Shown here: positions 29,826 through 40,163 of the stretch, piece by piece | How the letters are laid out: each line of letters starts with the position of its first letter | Position numbering within the stretch: the first letter of the stretch is position 1 | Assembly (NCBI GenBank): GCA_943735955.1 | Contig: OX030956.1 | Span: forward strand, 14,229,600 to 14,293,599 | Length of the DNA: 64,000 bases | DNA from: Piscicola geometra | Taxonomy: Eukaryota; Annelida; Clitellata; Hirudinida; Piscicolidae | Reading direction: 5' to 3' | Notes under the pieces: generated by a model | What the model was told of the DNA's origin: nothing | The model's database searches: none | The model's input: the letters and a program-made list of their open reading frames with translations, nothing else | Translations under genes and position numbers: made by a program

Positions 29826-32800
29826 CTTAAACTTTTTCAAGGAGCTGCCGTCGTACAGGGTGCTCGTGTGTGGGGGGGATGGGACGATTGGGTGGCTACT
29901 CGAGTCTATGGGTGTGTTTGTGTTTGTGTTTCCCGCTCAATAATAGTAATAATAATAATTATTATTATAGTTAGTTATTATTTTTATAGTTAATTATTAT
30001 TATTATAGTTAATTATTATTATTATTATATTTAATTATTATTATTATAGTTAATTATTATTATTATATTTAATTATTATTATTATAGTTAATTATTATTA
30101 TAGTTATTTATTATTATTATAGTTAATTATTATTATTATAATTAATTATTATTATAGTTAATTATTATTTTTATAGTTAATTATTATAATTATAGTGAAT
30201 TATTATTATTATAGTTAATTATTATTATTATAGTTAATTATTATTATTATAGTTAATTATTATTATTATAGTTAATTATTATTTTAATAGTTAATTATTA
30301 TTTTTATAGTTAATTATTATTATTATTGTTAATTATTATTATTAGAGTTAATTATTATTATTATAGTTAATTATTATTATTATAGTTAATTATTATTATT
30401 ATAGTTAATTAGTATTATTATAGTTAATTCTTATTTTTATAGTTAATTATTATTATTATAGTTAATTATTATTATTATAGTTAATTATTATTTTTATAGT
30501 TATTTATTATTATTATAGTTAATTATTATTTTTATAGTTAATTATTATTATTATAGTTAATTATTATTATTATAGTTAATTCTTATTTTTATAGTTAATT
30601 ATTATTATTATAGTTAATTATTATTATTATAGTTAATTATTAATATTATAGTTAATTATTATTTTCATAGTTAATTATTATTATTATAGTTAATTATTAT
30701 TATAGTTAATTATTCTTTTTATAGTTAATTATTATTAATATAGTTAATTATTATTATAGTTAATTATTATTATTATTATAGTTAATTATTATTATTATTA
30801 TAGTTAATTATTATTATTATTTATTATTTATTATTATTATTATAGTTTATTATTGTATTTTATTATTATTATTATTATAGTTAATTATTATTGTATTATT
30901 AATAATAATAATTACTATATTAATAATAATTATTGTTATTATATTAATAATAATAATAATAATCATTATTATTATTTCCTGTTCATTATCTCATTGCCTT
31001 TATTAACTGTTTTTTATGCTAATTTAATCGCCATTCTACTACTGTTAAACTACTGTCAAACCAATCAACAGCACTTTCACCAACGTTACCATAGTAACAC
31101 CCCATTCATCATAATTACACCATAGTAACACCCCATTCATCATTATCACCACCACACCACCACCACCACCACTGCCACGACTACTATCACGACCACTCAG
31201 ACAAGATGAACTACAAGGATAAATGGCCATCGGTAGCGATACTCCCTCTGGGCACTGGCAACGACCTGGCTCGGAGTCTGCGCTGGGGAGGAGGTTTGTG
31301 GGGGTCTTTGGGGGGTCTTTGTGGGGTGGGGGTGGTCATTGGGGAGGGGGGTTTGTGGGGTTGGTCATTTGGGGTGAGGGGGGGGGTTAAGGGTATACGG
31401 TGCGACTTGTGGTAGTGTTGATGGGTTGATGGGGGTGTTGAGTGTGTGATGATTTTTTTTGTATGATCAGCAGGGTCTGCAGTGTTTCGGAGAGGCGTGA
31501 AGAAGCACTTGAGCACACTTGCATCTCACAACACCGCAGGCTACGACGGAGAAGACTTGAACAAAGTGCTGCACAAGATCTCCAGGAGCAGCGTCGTGAT
31601 GATGGACCGTTGGCACGTCGACATCAAGAATTCCTCCCCCTCAACGAACGCCACCCACCTTTTCCCGCTCAGCAAGGGTGTCAAAAACACCGATCTCACC
31701 AACTCCGACCTCGCTCTCACCTACTTTTCGAAAACCAGCTCGCAAAAGCACCTCGACCGCAGTCTGGGCGACATGGACGTCCACAACTCTTCGCCGAACA
31801 TGCTTTGTCTCGCCAGCACTCTGCCCACCGCCACCGCTGCTGCCACTGCCACTCAACTGCACACATCCACCGCGACCACCAAACCCTTCTGCAACATCAT
31901 CAACAACTACTTTTCCATCGGCGTGGACGCGTCGATAGCGCATAAGTTCCACGTGATGAGGGAGAAACATCCGGAGAGGTTCAATAGCAGGTCCGTTTTG
32001 TCCTTTTGTTTTTTTTTACTACATTGCAAACTAGTAGCGCTTCAGTTGCGTTGCCGCACGCTATACAAAAAAAGACAATTATTATTATTTAGTAGTAGTC
32101 TGTTTTTGTTTGTTTTTTTGCAATTTTGCATACTAACACCCCTATATTCATATTCATTATATGTTCATTGTATTCCATCACCACTTTTCACTATCCACCC
32201 CATTACAATCCATCCATCTATCTCTCTCTCCCCTACCTCCTTTCTCCCCTACCCCCTCCCCCCCCCCATGAAGGATGAAGAACAAGCTGTGGTATTTGGA
32301 GTACGGAACGTCAGAAACGCTCAGAGCCACGTGCAAGAAGCTGCATGAAGACGTCAAAATCACGGTGGCTGCTGATGATGATGATGATTATGATACTGAT
32401 GCTGATGATGATGATAATAAATATTAATAATAATAAATTGTATCAACCTCTCATTTGTGTAGATGTTTTTGATGATGAAAATGAGGCAGCATGAAGCTTT
32501 TAAATAACTGAACCACTGAAACATTCAAGCATTCAAGCATCCAAACATTCTTCTTCTCCTTCCAATGCGACATTGCAGCGGCATCCACCAAACATCCTCC
32601 CTCTCCCTTCCCAGTGCGACAGCGTGCCTCTGGACCTGATGCACGGCAGGTCGATGGAAGGGGTCGCCATCTTGAATATCGCCTCCATCTATGGCGGGTC
32701 CAATCTGTGGGGAGACCCTGTCAAGGTGTGGTGTGGGAGGGGGGGGGGTGTTTTTGTGTGTTTATGTGTGTGTGGGTGGTGTGGTGGGGGGGTTTGGTTG

Positions 32801-34468
32801 ACGAGGTGTGCTTGAGGATTATTGGTATTCTTTGGCCTATTTCGGTCTGGGGGTTGGTGTGTTTGAATTTTACTTTTTCAGGGATCTAGCTAGTGCTTGT
32901 AGAAACTTTATTTATTTTCTGCATCGACTGCCATCTACCGATCAACAATAAATAAAATTATTTTAAGGAATAAATAACCAAAAATAAATGCAACAATTGC
33001 AGGTGAAGAAGAGGAAGAAGGCAAGTGAATCTGACAAGGAGTTGTCGTCTGGTAGTGCCACTTCTGTAGATCTCTCCGTCACTGTGCAAGGTGTGTGTCT
33101 GTATGTGTGTTTGAATATGTGTGTCTGTATGTGTGTTTGAGTCTGTGCGTTGGTGTGTTTGTGTCTTTATATCAGTGTGTTTGTATCTGTATCTCTGTGG
33201 GTATTATAAATTACTTTACTAAAACAATTAATCTTTATTTTTAGTTCAAATAAATTATATATCAATATTCATATAGACATCACTAAATCGGTTCCATCAC
33301 AACATGTGGTTTCTTTCACAACATGGGGTTTCCATCACAACATGTGTTTCCATCACAACATGTGTTTCCATCACAACATGTGTTTCCATCACAACATGTG
33401 CTCCCTCACAGACATGGGCGATGGGCTGCTAGAGATGGTGGGTCTGGTGAACACGATGCACGTCGCCAAGGTGAAGGGAGGCATCCACTCAGGCGTCAGA
33501 CTCGCCCAGGCCTCCAGCATCACCATCCAGTATAGTTCTTCTCCTTGTTGTTGTTGTTGTTTTGATTGTTTGGTCTTTGTTGTTGTTGTTGTTGTTTTGA
33601 TTGTTTGGTCTTTTTGTTGTTGTTGTTGTTGTTGTTTTGATTGTTTGGTCTTTGTTGTCGTTGTTGTTGTTGTTTTGATTCTCTTGATTGTTACTTTTTT
33701 GTTTATCTCCCTTAACTCCCACTTGCTTCTTCTTCTTCTTCAATACGCCACCACCATAATGCCTCATTTCTCAGCCTGCTCACCACTTCCCGACCGTATT
33801 TTACCTTTCAATCTTTTCTCACTCCAGTTACACTATTCCTAATTTCTCAACCCTTCCCCTCCTTCCATTCCCGTTACAGCACAAAATATCTCCATTTTCA
33901 ATCTCCCCCCTCCCTCTGCCACACCTCCCAGAACCACTAAAGAGTTTCCGATGCAGATCGATGGAGAGCCGTGGATCCAGCCTCCGTGCTTTGTTAGTGG
34001 CATATCTGCTCTTCTATGCTTTTCCCCGTCTAACGCAAATATGGACATTTTATAGAATTTTCCGAAATGTAATCGGAGAAATTATGAATTGCTTTTATAG
34101 AAAAAAAATAGTTAAATTCTAATCTGAATTTTTAGAAAAAAGCTGCGCATTGTACATGGGACTTTTGGCTCACAACAATTTTGTTTCAAAGCGAGGCCTA
34201 CGCTTGCTGCAGCATGGTCCATTAGTTGACGCATACCAAATAAAATGTTCAACTGTTATTTATTTCATTCCTTTGAAATATAATTTATTAAAGTAAACTC
34301 TTCAACATCTCGCCATCAAACCCCTCACCACAATCCCTCCCCTCCCCTCCCACCCCAACAATGCAGTTGAGCATCAGGCACCACAACCAGGTGCCGATGC
34401 TGATGGCTCCCTCCTCGAACAGAAAGTCTCTCTTCCACAGCTGGTTTCACAAACCTCAACAGCCATGA
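295..34468 (+). CDS. DGK: Diacylglycerol kinase, type I-like (3' part of gene, 14 exons)
   Basis: The enzyme phosphorylates diacylglycerol to phosphatidic acid at membranes, ending DAG signalling. Exons inferred from homology plus GT-AG sites: 295-411, 963-1061, 1690-2079, 2890-2963, 3121-3198, 29826-29911, 31201-31293, 31540-31990, 32274-32364, 32615-32725, 33003-33090, 33412-33529, 33932-33992, 34367-34468. They total 1,959 bp and all phases match, giving 652 codons and a stop. Domain order: C1 (zinc-binding), Ser/Thr-rich linker, catalytic domain ([32 protein letters not shown]), accessory domain ([31 protein letters not shown]). Motifs after the catalytic core resemble alpha/beta/gamma (type I) kinases. 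The EF-hands and first C1 expected of that type would lie before the window, so the 5' end is missing. The exon join is inference; no transcript was seen. Confidence 0.93.
412..700 (+). repeat. TG-rich minisatellite starting at a splice donor
   Basis: Immediately after the exon end at 411, a 24-26-bp unit of the form TTTGTGTGTTTCTTTGTGTA plus CGTT repeats about six times to roughly 560. The sequence then becomes plain TG-rich DNA to about 700. Several copies reproduce the real donor context TGTGTACGTTT. Confidence 0.85.
823..1290 (+). repeat. CAT/CAC trinucleotide and GGAT tetranucleotide repeats
   Basis: 825-958 is a CATCAT/CACCAC tract leading into the acceptor of exon 963-1061. After the exon, 1064-1260 is a GGAT/GGTGGATG-type tract. 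Both lie in DGK introns. Confidence 0.8.
1288..1630 (+). repeat. 30-bp near-perfect tandem repeat, about 11.4 copies
   Basis: Units begin GGATGCATGAATGCATAACT and are 30 bp long, repeated with only two visible substitutions (a CACGAATG variant near 1,413 and a TTAGA variant near 1,558). Because 30 is a multiple of 3, the minus strand shows a spurious open frame with a repeated 10-residue unit. The array sits inside a DGK intron. Confidence 0.95.
1690..2079 (+). CDS. DGK: DGK exon: Ser/Thr-rich low-complexity linker
   Basis: A 390-bp phase-0 exon (130 codons) between the C1 module and the catalytic domain. It starts after AACAG with a lysine-rich stretch ([13 protein letters not shown]), becomes Ser-rich ([10 protein letters not shown]), and contains a Thr run ([16 protein letters not shown]) encoded by CAACAA/ACTACT-like sequence. 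It ends RISLQ before GTTCAT. Vertebrate type I kinases have a much shorter segment here. The reading frame stays open past 2,079 into a minisatellite, but the donor and the loss of protein-like composition argue that the exon ends here. The low-complexity coding tract may be length-polymorphic. Confidence 0.7.
2080..2508 (+). repeat. 12-bp CTCCACACCTCA-type minisatellite
   Basis: Imperfect repeats of CTCCACACCTCA/CTTCCACACCTCA fill the DGK intron directly after exon 1690-2079. The frame of that exon happens to stay open through it. Confidence 0.85.
2600..2885 (+). repeat. CATCATCATCATCTCCACAAC-type repeat
   Basis: About twelve imperfect 18-21-bp units rich in CATCAT and CCACAACCA lead up to the acceptor before 2,890. 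A fragment resembling a LINE or SINE tail (GGGCGCTATATATAAA followed by AAT repeats) lies just before it at 2,533-2,590. Confidence 0.8.
2966..3112 (+). repeat. GAT trinucleotide tract, DGK intron
   Basis: The 157-bp intron between exons 2890-2963 and 3121-3198 is mostly GATGATGATG with two copies of a longer unit containing GATGATGTGGGGGT. Confidence 0.8.
3321..29557 (+). repeat. Giant 20-bp satellite array inside a DGK intron, about 1,310 units
   Basis: The unit TTGACTTCACCACCCACTCA is repeated head to tail for about 26.2 kb, filling nearly all of the 26,627-bp intron between exons 3121-3198 and 29826-29911. Common variants replace CACCCA with CACTCA or CTTCCA, or TTGACT with TTGGCT. Rare variants include TTCGCC, ACTCCTTGAC, CACAACTCA, 19-bp units lacking one C and 21-bp units with an extra C. 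The plus strand has one G and ten C per unit, a strong strand skew. Because 20 is not a multiple of 3, each frame meets TGA every 60 bp, which is why no long reading frame exists here. The recurring rare variants show that long blocks were duplicated. Confidence 0.98.
29590..29823 (+). repeat. CA-rich microsatellite before the GGDGT exon
   Basis: Mixed CACACTCCACCA and pure CA repeats run directly into the CACACAG acceptor at 29,825. No AG occurs between about 29,580 and the true acceptor. Confidence 0.85.
29826..31990 (+). CDS. DGK: DGK exons: catalytic core with an inserted low-complexity loop
   Basis: Exon 29826-29911 carries the GGDGT nucleotide-binding motif, 31201-31293 carries [18 protein letters not shown], and 31540-31990 carries [10 protein letters not shown] and, about 90 residues later, [16 protein letters not shown]. 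In typical type I kinases the DRW and NYFSIG motifs are separated by only about 20 residues. Here the gap holds a Ser/Thr/Ala/Asn-rich insertion ([10 protein letters not shown] and similar) in frame inside one exon. The flanking kinase motifs are intact, so the protein is probably active. The insertion could be a disordered loop or, less likely, an unrecognised intron. Confidence 0.85.
29941..30965 (+). repeat. AT-rich minisatellite (TAGTTAATTATTATTATTA-type)
   Basis: About 1 kb of 16-21-bp units built from TAGTTAATTATTATTATTA fills the intron between the GGDGT and GTGND exons of the kinase gene. Unit length varies through the number of ATT triplets. Confidence 0.93.
31085..31190 (+). repeat. 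Short duplicated segment and CAC tract before an acceptor
   Basis: A segment starting ACCATAGTAACACCCCATTC occurs twice in a row (31,089 and 31,121), followed by a CCACCA tract up to the acceptor at 31,200. Confidence 0.75.
32274..34468 (+). CDS. DGK: DGK exons: accessory domain and C-terminus
   Basis: Exons 32274-32364 ([16 protein letters not shown]), 32615-32725 ([17 protein letters not shown]), 33003-33090 (a charged, Ser-rich insert), 33412-33529 ([19 protein letters not shown]), 33932-33992 ([15 protein letters not shown]) and 34367-34468 ([13 protein letters not shown]) cover the accessory half of the kinase fold and the tail. The last exon ends FHKPQQP and a TGA at 34,466-34,468. The exon 33932-33992 donor is GTTAGT at 33,993; an alternative GT at 33,986 would bring a stop into frame with the next exon, so it is rejected. 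Confidence 0.88.
33299..33400 (+). repeat. 18-bp repeat (CCATCACAACATGTGTTT), five copies
   Basis: Five near-identical 18-bp units lie just before the acceptor of exon 33412-33529 in the kinase gene. Confidence 0.9.
33536..33690 (+). repeat. TTG-rich repeat, about 30-37-bp unit, four copies
   Basis: Units made of a TTGTTGTTG run followed by TTTTGATTGTTTGGTCTTTG repeat right after the donor of exon 33412-33529. Confidence 0.85.
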
Positions 34469-37400
34469 CCCACTCTATCAAAAACCACTTTTTTTTATCT
34501 TTAAATATTTATATTTTCACTAAATAAGTCGTCTTTTTAAATCTAATTTCTTCTTTCTAAACTTCTTCTGTTTGATGTATAGCTTTGTCTTTCTTTCTGT
34601 TCACCTTCTAATTATGCTTTTTCACCACAACCCGTCTATCCTTCCAAGCTTACAAGCTCATCAACCTTCCAACTCCCCACTGTGCACCAGCGTCTCCAAC
34701 CACACCATCCTTCAAGAACCTTGCCTGCCACCTCTCAGTTTATGCTCACAATGGCATTTCTGGTGTTTATGCTGGGTTATTAGAGGCGATGGAGTGGTTG
34801 GAAAGAGAGGATGGGGTGCTTGATTCGTGAGATGGATGGAGAAGTGGATTGGTGCATAGAGGGGTTCGGATGGTTGGTTGGGAGTTGTAGGTAGTGGTAC
34901 TCTTCAAGTGTCAGTTTAGAATATATTTTGATGAGTCGGCATTGTTTCAGCGTGCATTTATGTATACTTTCAAAGTGTTCACTCCACATTACTTGATTGT
35001 TTCTCGAAGTTTCTCTGCTTACCATTTATATTTCTTTATGTAGCGTAAAGTGTGAATCTCGATTATTGTAATCATTATCATCATCAGCACCACTGTCAGC
35101 ATTCTTTTCTAGTGCAGTTGAACTGCTTACTACTCGTGAAAATTCTTTTTGTCTTTTTCTTGAACATTCTATTGCAAATGTCTCTGTGCGTGTATTCCTT
35201 TTTATGCGTGTATGTATCTTCTAGTATGTGTTTGAGCGTCTGTGTTGAGCGCCTCTTGTGAGACCCTCAATCCTGTTGTGTAACCTATCGCCCTGTAATC
35301 CTTCACTGATTATTTCAAAATCACCCAGAGTCTCGCACTGTCCAGGGGCATTAAATCTTCCCCACTTGCCTCCCGTCAGAGAATCGGGGTCCTCGCTTTA
35401 TTGTAAAAAAAACTCATTTTTATGTTTCATAACATTTGTGTATTTATTTTATTAATTTCTTATTTCTTCAATTCTTCTAGAAGCTTCTTTGAACCTCCGT
35501 GCGCTAGTCGCATGCAGTGCTTTGAGCCGCAGCAGGTCTCGGCTTGACTTTATGCTGTCTCAACCTTTCATTCATTCGTTTATGAACTAACTTATGGTAA
35601 TTGCTTGCAGATACCTTGTAGACTGCTTTTTTGAAGTTTACATCTTTGTCTTGGTACTGAATTTGTGAGGTTTGTCAGAGTTTGTGAGGTTGTGTGGTGT
35701 TCGAGTGAGAATCCTGTAGAGGTCATGGCTTGTGCGTGATTAAAAGTGAACTTCATTGCTACAGGGGCTGCTCGATTCACATACTCTCCTCAACCGCTGC
35801 TCTTTGTGGCAGTTTCCATGACAACACTCACCGTCACATAACGCCAGTTGCAATGCGGCTAATCAAACGACATACACATAAATACAACGCTACCTGCTTG
35901 GACATAAAATTACACACATAAACAAGCATACTTCGCACATAAACACGCGTATACAAACGCCTTTTCAACAACACACGCGTACAAACAAACAATCAATCAA
36001 TGACCATGTGCACGCACAAGCAGTTGTATTGAAACCTTTGGGTCAGGTCATTAGGAGTTGCATGCGCTTTCATGGGAGTGAATCGAGGTGGAAGGGGTAG
36101 TGGTCTTGTATGAGATGGTGTGAGTATCAATTGGATAAATAAAACTAAAATTACTTCCATCTAGTAAGATAGGATAAATAAAATCAACGATATATTTACT
36201 TGATAGATGCTTAGCTGTCTAGGCAGGTCTCCCGAGTATCACAGCTCACTTCTCATTCAGCGCCCATCATTCATTTATTCCTTCATGCACCTCATCCCCC
36301 ACCTACCTACCTACCCTATGTGATGCCTTTCTCGCACATTTACATTCTTGGATACGTCATCAACATTATCATCATCTTCATTACCATCATCATCTTCATT
36401 ACCATCATCATCTTCATTACCATCATCATCTTCATTACCATCATCATCTTCATTACCATCATCATCTTCATTACCATCATCATTATCATCATCATCATTA
36501 TCATCACCATCAACATTATCATAATCGCAGTATGATCATCATTATGATATTAGCATTAAATTTCAAAGTCTCTTGTGTCTCTTGGTGTTGTTTAATCATC
36601 ATCATCAGCATCATCACAGCACCCTTACTTTATTGTGTATCAATATTTTTCTCTTTTTTTATTCTTCAGTTTCCGTGTTTTTAAAGCTTTTACAACTAGA
36701 AAAACCTTTGAATCCGGAAACTAATCATGTGATTGTCTTGATGATGATTATACTGATTTGAATATTCTAGATGCAATCCATCTTTTCCGATTTTAATTAC
36801 ATTGGTTTGTCAAAGTCATCTGCGCAGAATCAATCATCATTATCATCACTCAATTATTATGCTTCCCATAATGTTTATTCATGACATCACTGTTTATTTA
36901 AGTTTCTTTTTGCTCAACCAATCTGTGTCATTTTTCCAATTTTGTTTTTAATTTTTGTCTATCCCCACTTCTCCATGCCTGGCTTGAAAGTATTCGTTCA
37001 CCATTTTAACTTCTGGTTCATCTACTAAACACAAACAAAGATACTTAAACAGCCTCTCTGTCTCACCTCCGCACATCTCTTTTCTCGGATCAGTGTCGCC
37101 TTTGCCACATATCATCGGCCCCTCAACGCTTTCATTAACACTTATTTTGAGATTATCAAATTAACTATTGATTACCTGGCGTTGTTATTTGTGATTTTGA
37201 GACGCTATTGCTTGCGTTCTTTCCTTCCCCCTAGCCTTCCCCCTACCGATGCAGTGCCCAGCACACCACCGCCACTGCCACTGCTGCTGCTTGTTAGCCG
37301 CTGCGTCAGTGGTGGTCGCCTAATCAACTAGACTGCTACGCAAGTCGCGCTTATTGCTCGCTAGCACCATATTATCGTTGCTAGCGTTTCTATTATTTGC

Positions 37401-38834
37401 ATTATCGTGTTGTTATTTGCATGATTGTCTTGTGGCGTCATTGATTAGTGTTTGATTTTTCGAGCGGCGTTTGCTTCTGTGCGCCATCTCTTCTAAGACT
37501 CAATTCACATTCTCCATGCACACGCACACCCTTCCACTCCCATTTTCCTCCCCCCCCCCCTTGCATTACACCCTCAAGACACACCCTGAATTCAAATATA
37601 TCGAGAATGTACTAATGCATTGAATGCATGCTCAGAGGCCCTATTGCACAGTCGCCATTTCAGATTTTCTCTGTCTTTTCCTGTCAATTCTACGCGTTGA
37701 ATACTAGGTAATGTGTGTGTATATATATAGAAGAAGGTCTGTGGTTTATGGCGCGCGAAGTTTTCAAGGTAGATAAGTGCGTGTAATACTTGACCTTGTT
37801 ATTTTTGATGTTATATTTTCAAACTAAAATGTTCAAATCGCAGTTGCGTACCAACTTGCGAAATGTTAATCTCTTACTGATGTCTTAGCATTCTGAGGAA
37901 TTCATGTGCGATTATTTATTGATTCTTGATATTATTAGTATTATTGTTTTTGTTCTAGAGAAGATTTTGATCAAAAAGATGCTTAGATTAAAGAGTTCTT
38001 GGCGTTGATTGAAGTTTTCTCAGCTTGAGCAACGGTTAATTGTTCAAAATTCGAGTGAAACTGATGTCATTTTACTGGGAAGCGGGGATGGCTTAGATGG
38101 TAGACGTCGGACAAGCAACCGTGAACATATACCTAGAGTATATGATGCGGTGTTTGCGACGTATGTTATGAAAGATGTGTACGTCGTGTGGAGTGGCGCC
38201 TCTGGCGCATAAGAACCATGGTTCTCAGAACCATTGTAACATGGCCTGCGTCTGTCAGGCTGTGAATAATACAGAGCATAAAAAATGTCCTAGTAATATG
38301 TAGCGACGCTACATTGTAGCGTAATAGTCAACAATTGATTGCAGTGATGCACCATGTAGATGTTGATGCGAACTCGTTTCTCACATGGAGATGGAAACAC
38401 GATCAATTGTAACGGCCACTCAGGCAAAAAAGTGGGCATCTAATGACTGGTGCTTACACAAAAAAGCATGAAAGCTCTGGCATCTCCAAGAGATTTAGAA
38501 TTTTTCCCAATGAAGCACACACGGATCTTTTATTGGACAGCTACTTGTGTAAGTTTCTTATAATAAAAAGTATAAGTTAACATTTATTTTTGTGCCACTC
38601 AACCCCAGTGTAAGGATAGTTTACTTTTACACTGCGGGTTTTGAACTTTTAGAATCTAAAAATTTAGATTAAAGATTGTTTTCACTTTCATGCTTTGTCA
38701 ATGAATGAAATTTATTCTTAATTTTAATCACTATTTGATAAGGAAATCATGAAGAATATGAAAATAAACTTGGAAAATAATCATTCTAAAGTTTCGGAAG
38801 CAACCAAAGTTAATTTCATAGATATAGTATATAC
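34469..38834. other. DGK 3' region and gene-poor convergent interval
   Basis: No convincing gene is seen. The first part is probably DGK 3' untranslated sequence; an AATAAA-like candidate lies near 36,138 (GGATAAATAAAACT). A GC-richer patch with CTGCTGCTG runs lies around 37,240-37,330. Short reading frames here show no family signature. A segment at 38,019-38,060 resembles the head of the SINE seen at 56.7 kb, weakly. Confidence 0.5.
36358..36530 (+). repeat. 18-bp CATCATCATCTTCATTAC repeat
   Basis: Six to seven near-perfect 18-bp units followed by ATCATC tracts. It has no repeat-unit relation to the 20-bp satellite. Confidence 0.9.
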
Positions 38835-39487
38835 CAGTGTTATTTTCGTTTCATAAAATAATTATAGTTTTTATTTCAGTTTCGTTTTGGAATTAGTTAT
38901 AGTTTTTATTTTCGTTTCAGTTTTGAAAATAATTAAAGTTTTTATTTTCATTTTAGTTTTGAAAATATATTAATTTACAACTTTGAACACTATTTTTTTA
39001 TATCTAACAAAATTAATTGATCACAAAATGAAACAGTAAAATAGAACTGTATATTAACAAAAAATGAGTTTTAAAAATTAACAGTCAATTGAAATATTAT
39101 AAGAATTGTGTACGTAAATTATTGAGTACTAACAAATTTGAAATATAATAACAAATTTACGATTAAAATAAGTGATAGTTTAATTGACAAAGCGAAGCGG
39201 TAATAAAATAACGTTTTATAAATGGCGCTACTTTCATAAAGCCCAAAGAGAATTTTTATAACAAAGACATATATTTTTATATAAATTATTAATTTGCATA
39301 TTATGGCATACTTTGAAATTCATTTAATTTTCGTTTTGAAAATAATTATAGTTTTTATTGCAGTTTCGTTTTGGAAATAATTATAGTTTTTATTTTCGTT
39401 TTCGTTTTGAAAATAAATTTAGTTTTTATTTTCGTTTTCGTGAAACGATTATTCAGAATTGTCGTTTTCGTTACGAAAATAACACTG
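38835..39487. mobile_element. hAT-type MITE, 653 bp, with perfect 8-bp target duplication
   Basis: Terminal inverted repeats begin CAGTGTTATTTTCGTT (left) and end AACGAAAATAACACTG (right, its reverse complement apart from small differences further in). The element is flanked on both sides by GTATATAC (38,827-38,834 and 39,488-39,495). An 8-bp duplication with CAG ends is the hAT superfamily hallmark. The interior is AT-rich and repeats [24 protein letters not shown] subunits near both ends. No transposase is encoded, so it is non-autonomous. Confidence 0.85.
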
Positions 39488-39872
39488 GTATATACTACTT
39501 TTTGTTTGTAGGATATCTATCGTTAATTCATTACCATGTAAATTTTCATCAGATGTGAAATCTGAAAATGTGGAAGTATTTTTTGTAAGTACTATTCAGC
39601 CTTCGGAAAACAAAGGTTTTAAAAATTATATGAGATTGATGCTGTATGAAAATTAATTTGAAGCTGACATTTTCAACCAATGCAACTACTAAGTAGTTAC
39701 TACTTTCTATTTAAAGCTCACGTGGAATTGGCTTCATTCCGATGAAGACCACTGCAGGGAACTGTAGTAAACTTTCCACCTAAGTACACTGGTACAATAT
39801 AATTTCTATTCTAACCAAGATCGCTCACATTGTATTGTCATTGTTACTTTGTTTTTAGATTAGGATATCTTT

Positions 39873-39878
39873 TTTATT
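39873..39878 (-). promoter_or_regulatory. Candidate polyadenylation signal for UFD1
   Basis: TTTATT on the plus strand reads AATAAA on the minus strand, about 290 bp after the UFD1 stop codon. No transcript evidence is available. Confidence 0.4.
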
Positions 39879-40163
39879 GCATTCACCTTTACCTTCTGGT
39901 TCAAAAACAATTAAAAAATATCGTTTAGTGTTTAAAACATTATTTACATTCTATAAATTGTGTTACAAAATGAAATCTTCCCAAAACTCCACAGATTCAC
40001 GATATGGACTAAGAGCTTGACAACTACATATTTTTAATATAAAAAACACACATACATGTTTTGAAAGCTGGCTTGAAACAACTAGAAAACAAATTAACTT
40101 TGTACAGAAAAGTAGTTCCTAGAATGAACAGAAAGAGTTTGAACACAAAGACTGTCGGTAAGC

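Noticed and set aside
29531..29943. Frames in the CA repeat before the GGDGT exon
   Set aside because: Low-complexity translation of CA/ACTCC repeats; the real exon is 29826-29911.
36320..36535. Ile/Phe-rich and Met-rich frames
   Set aside because: Produced by an 18-bp CATCATCATCTTCATTAC repeat.
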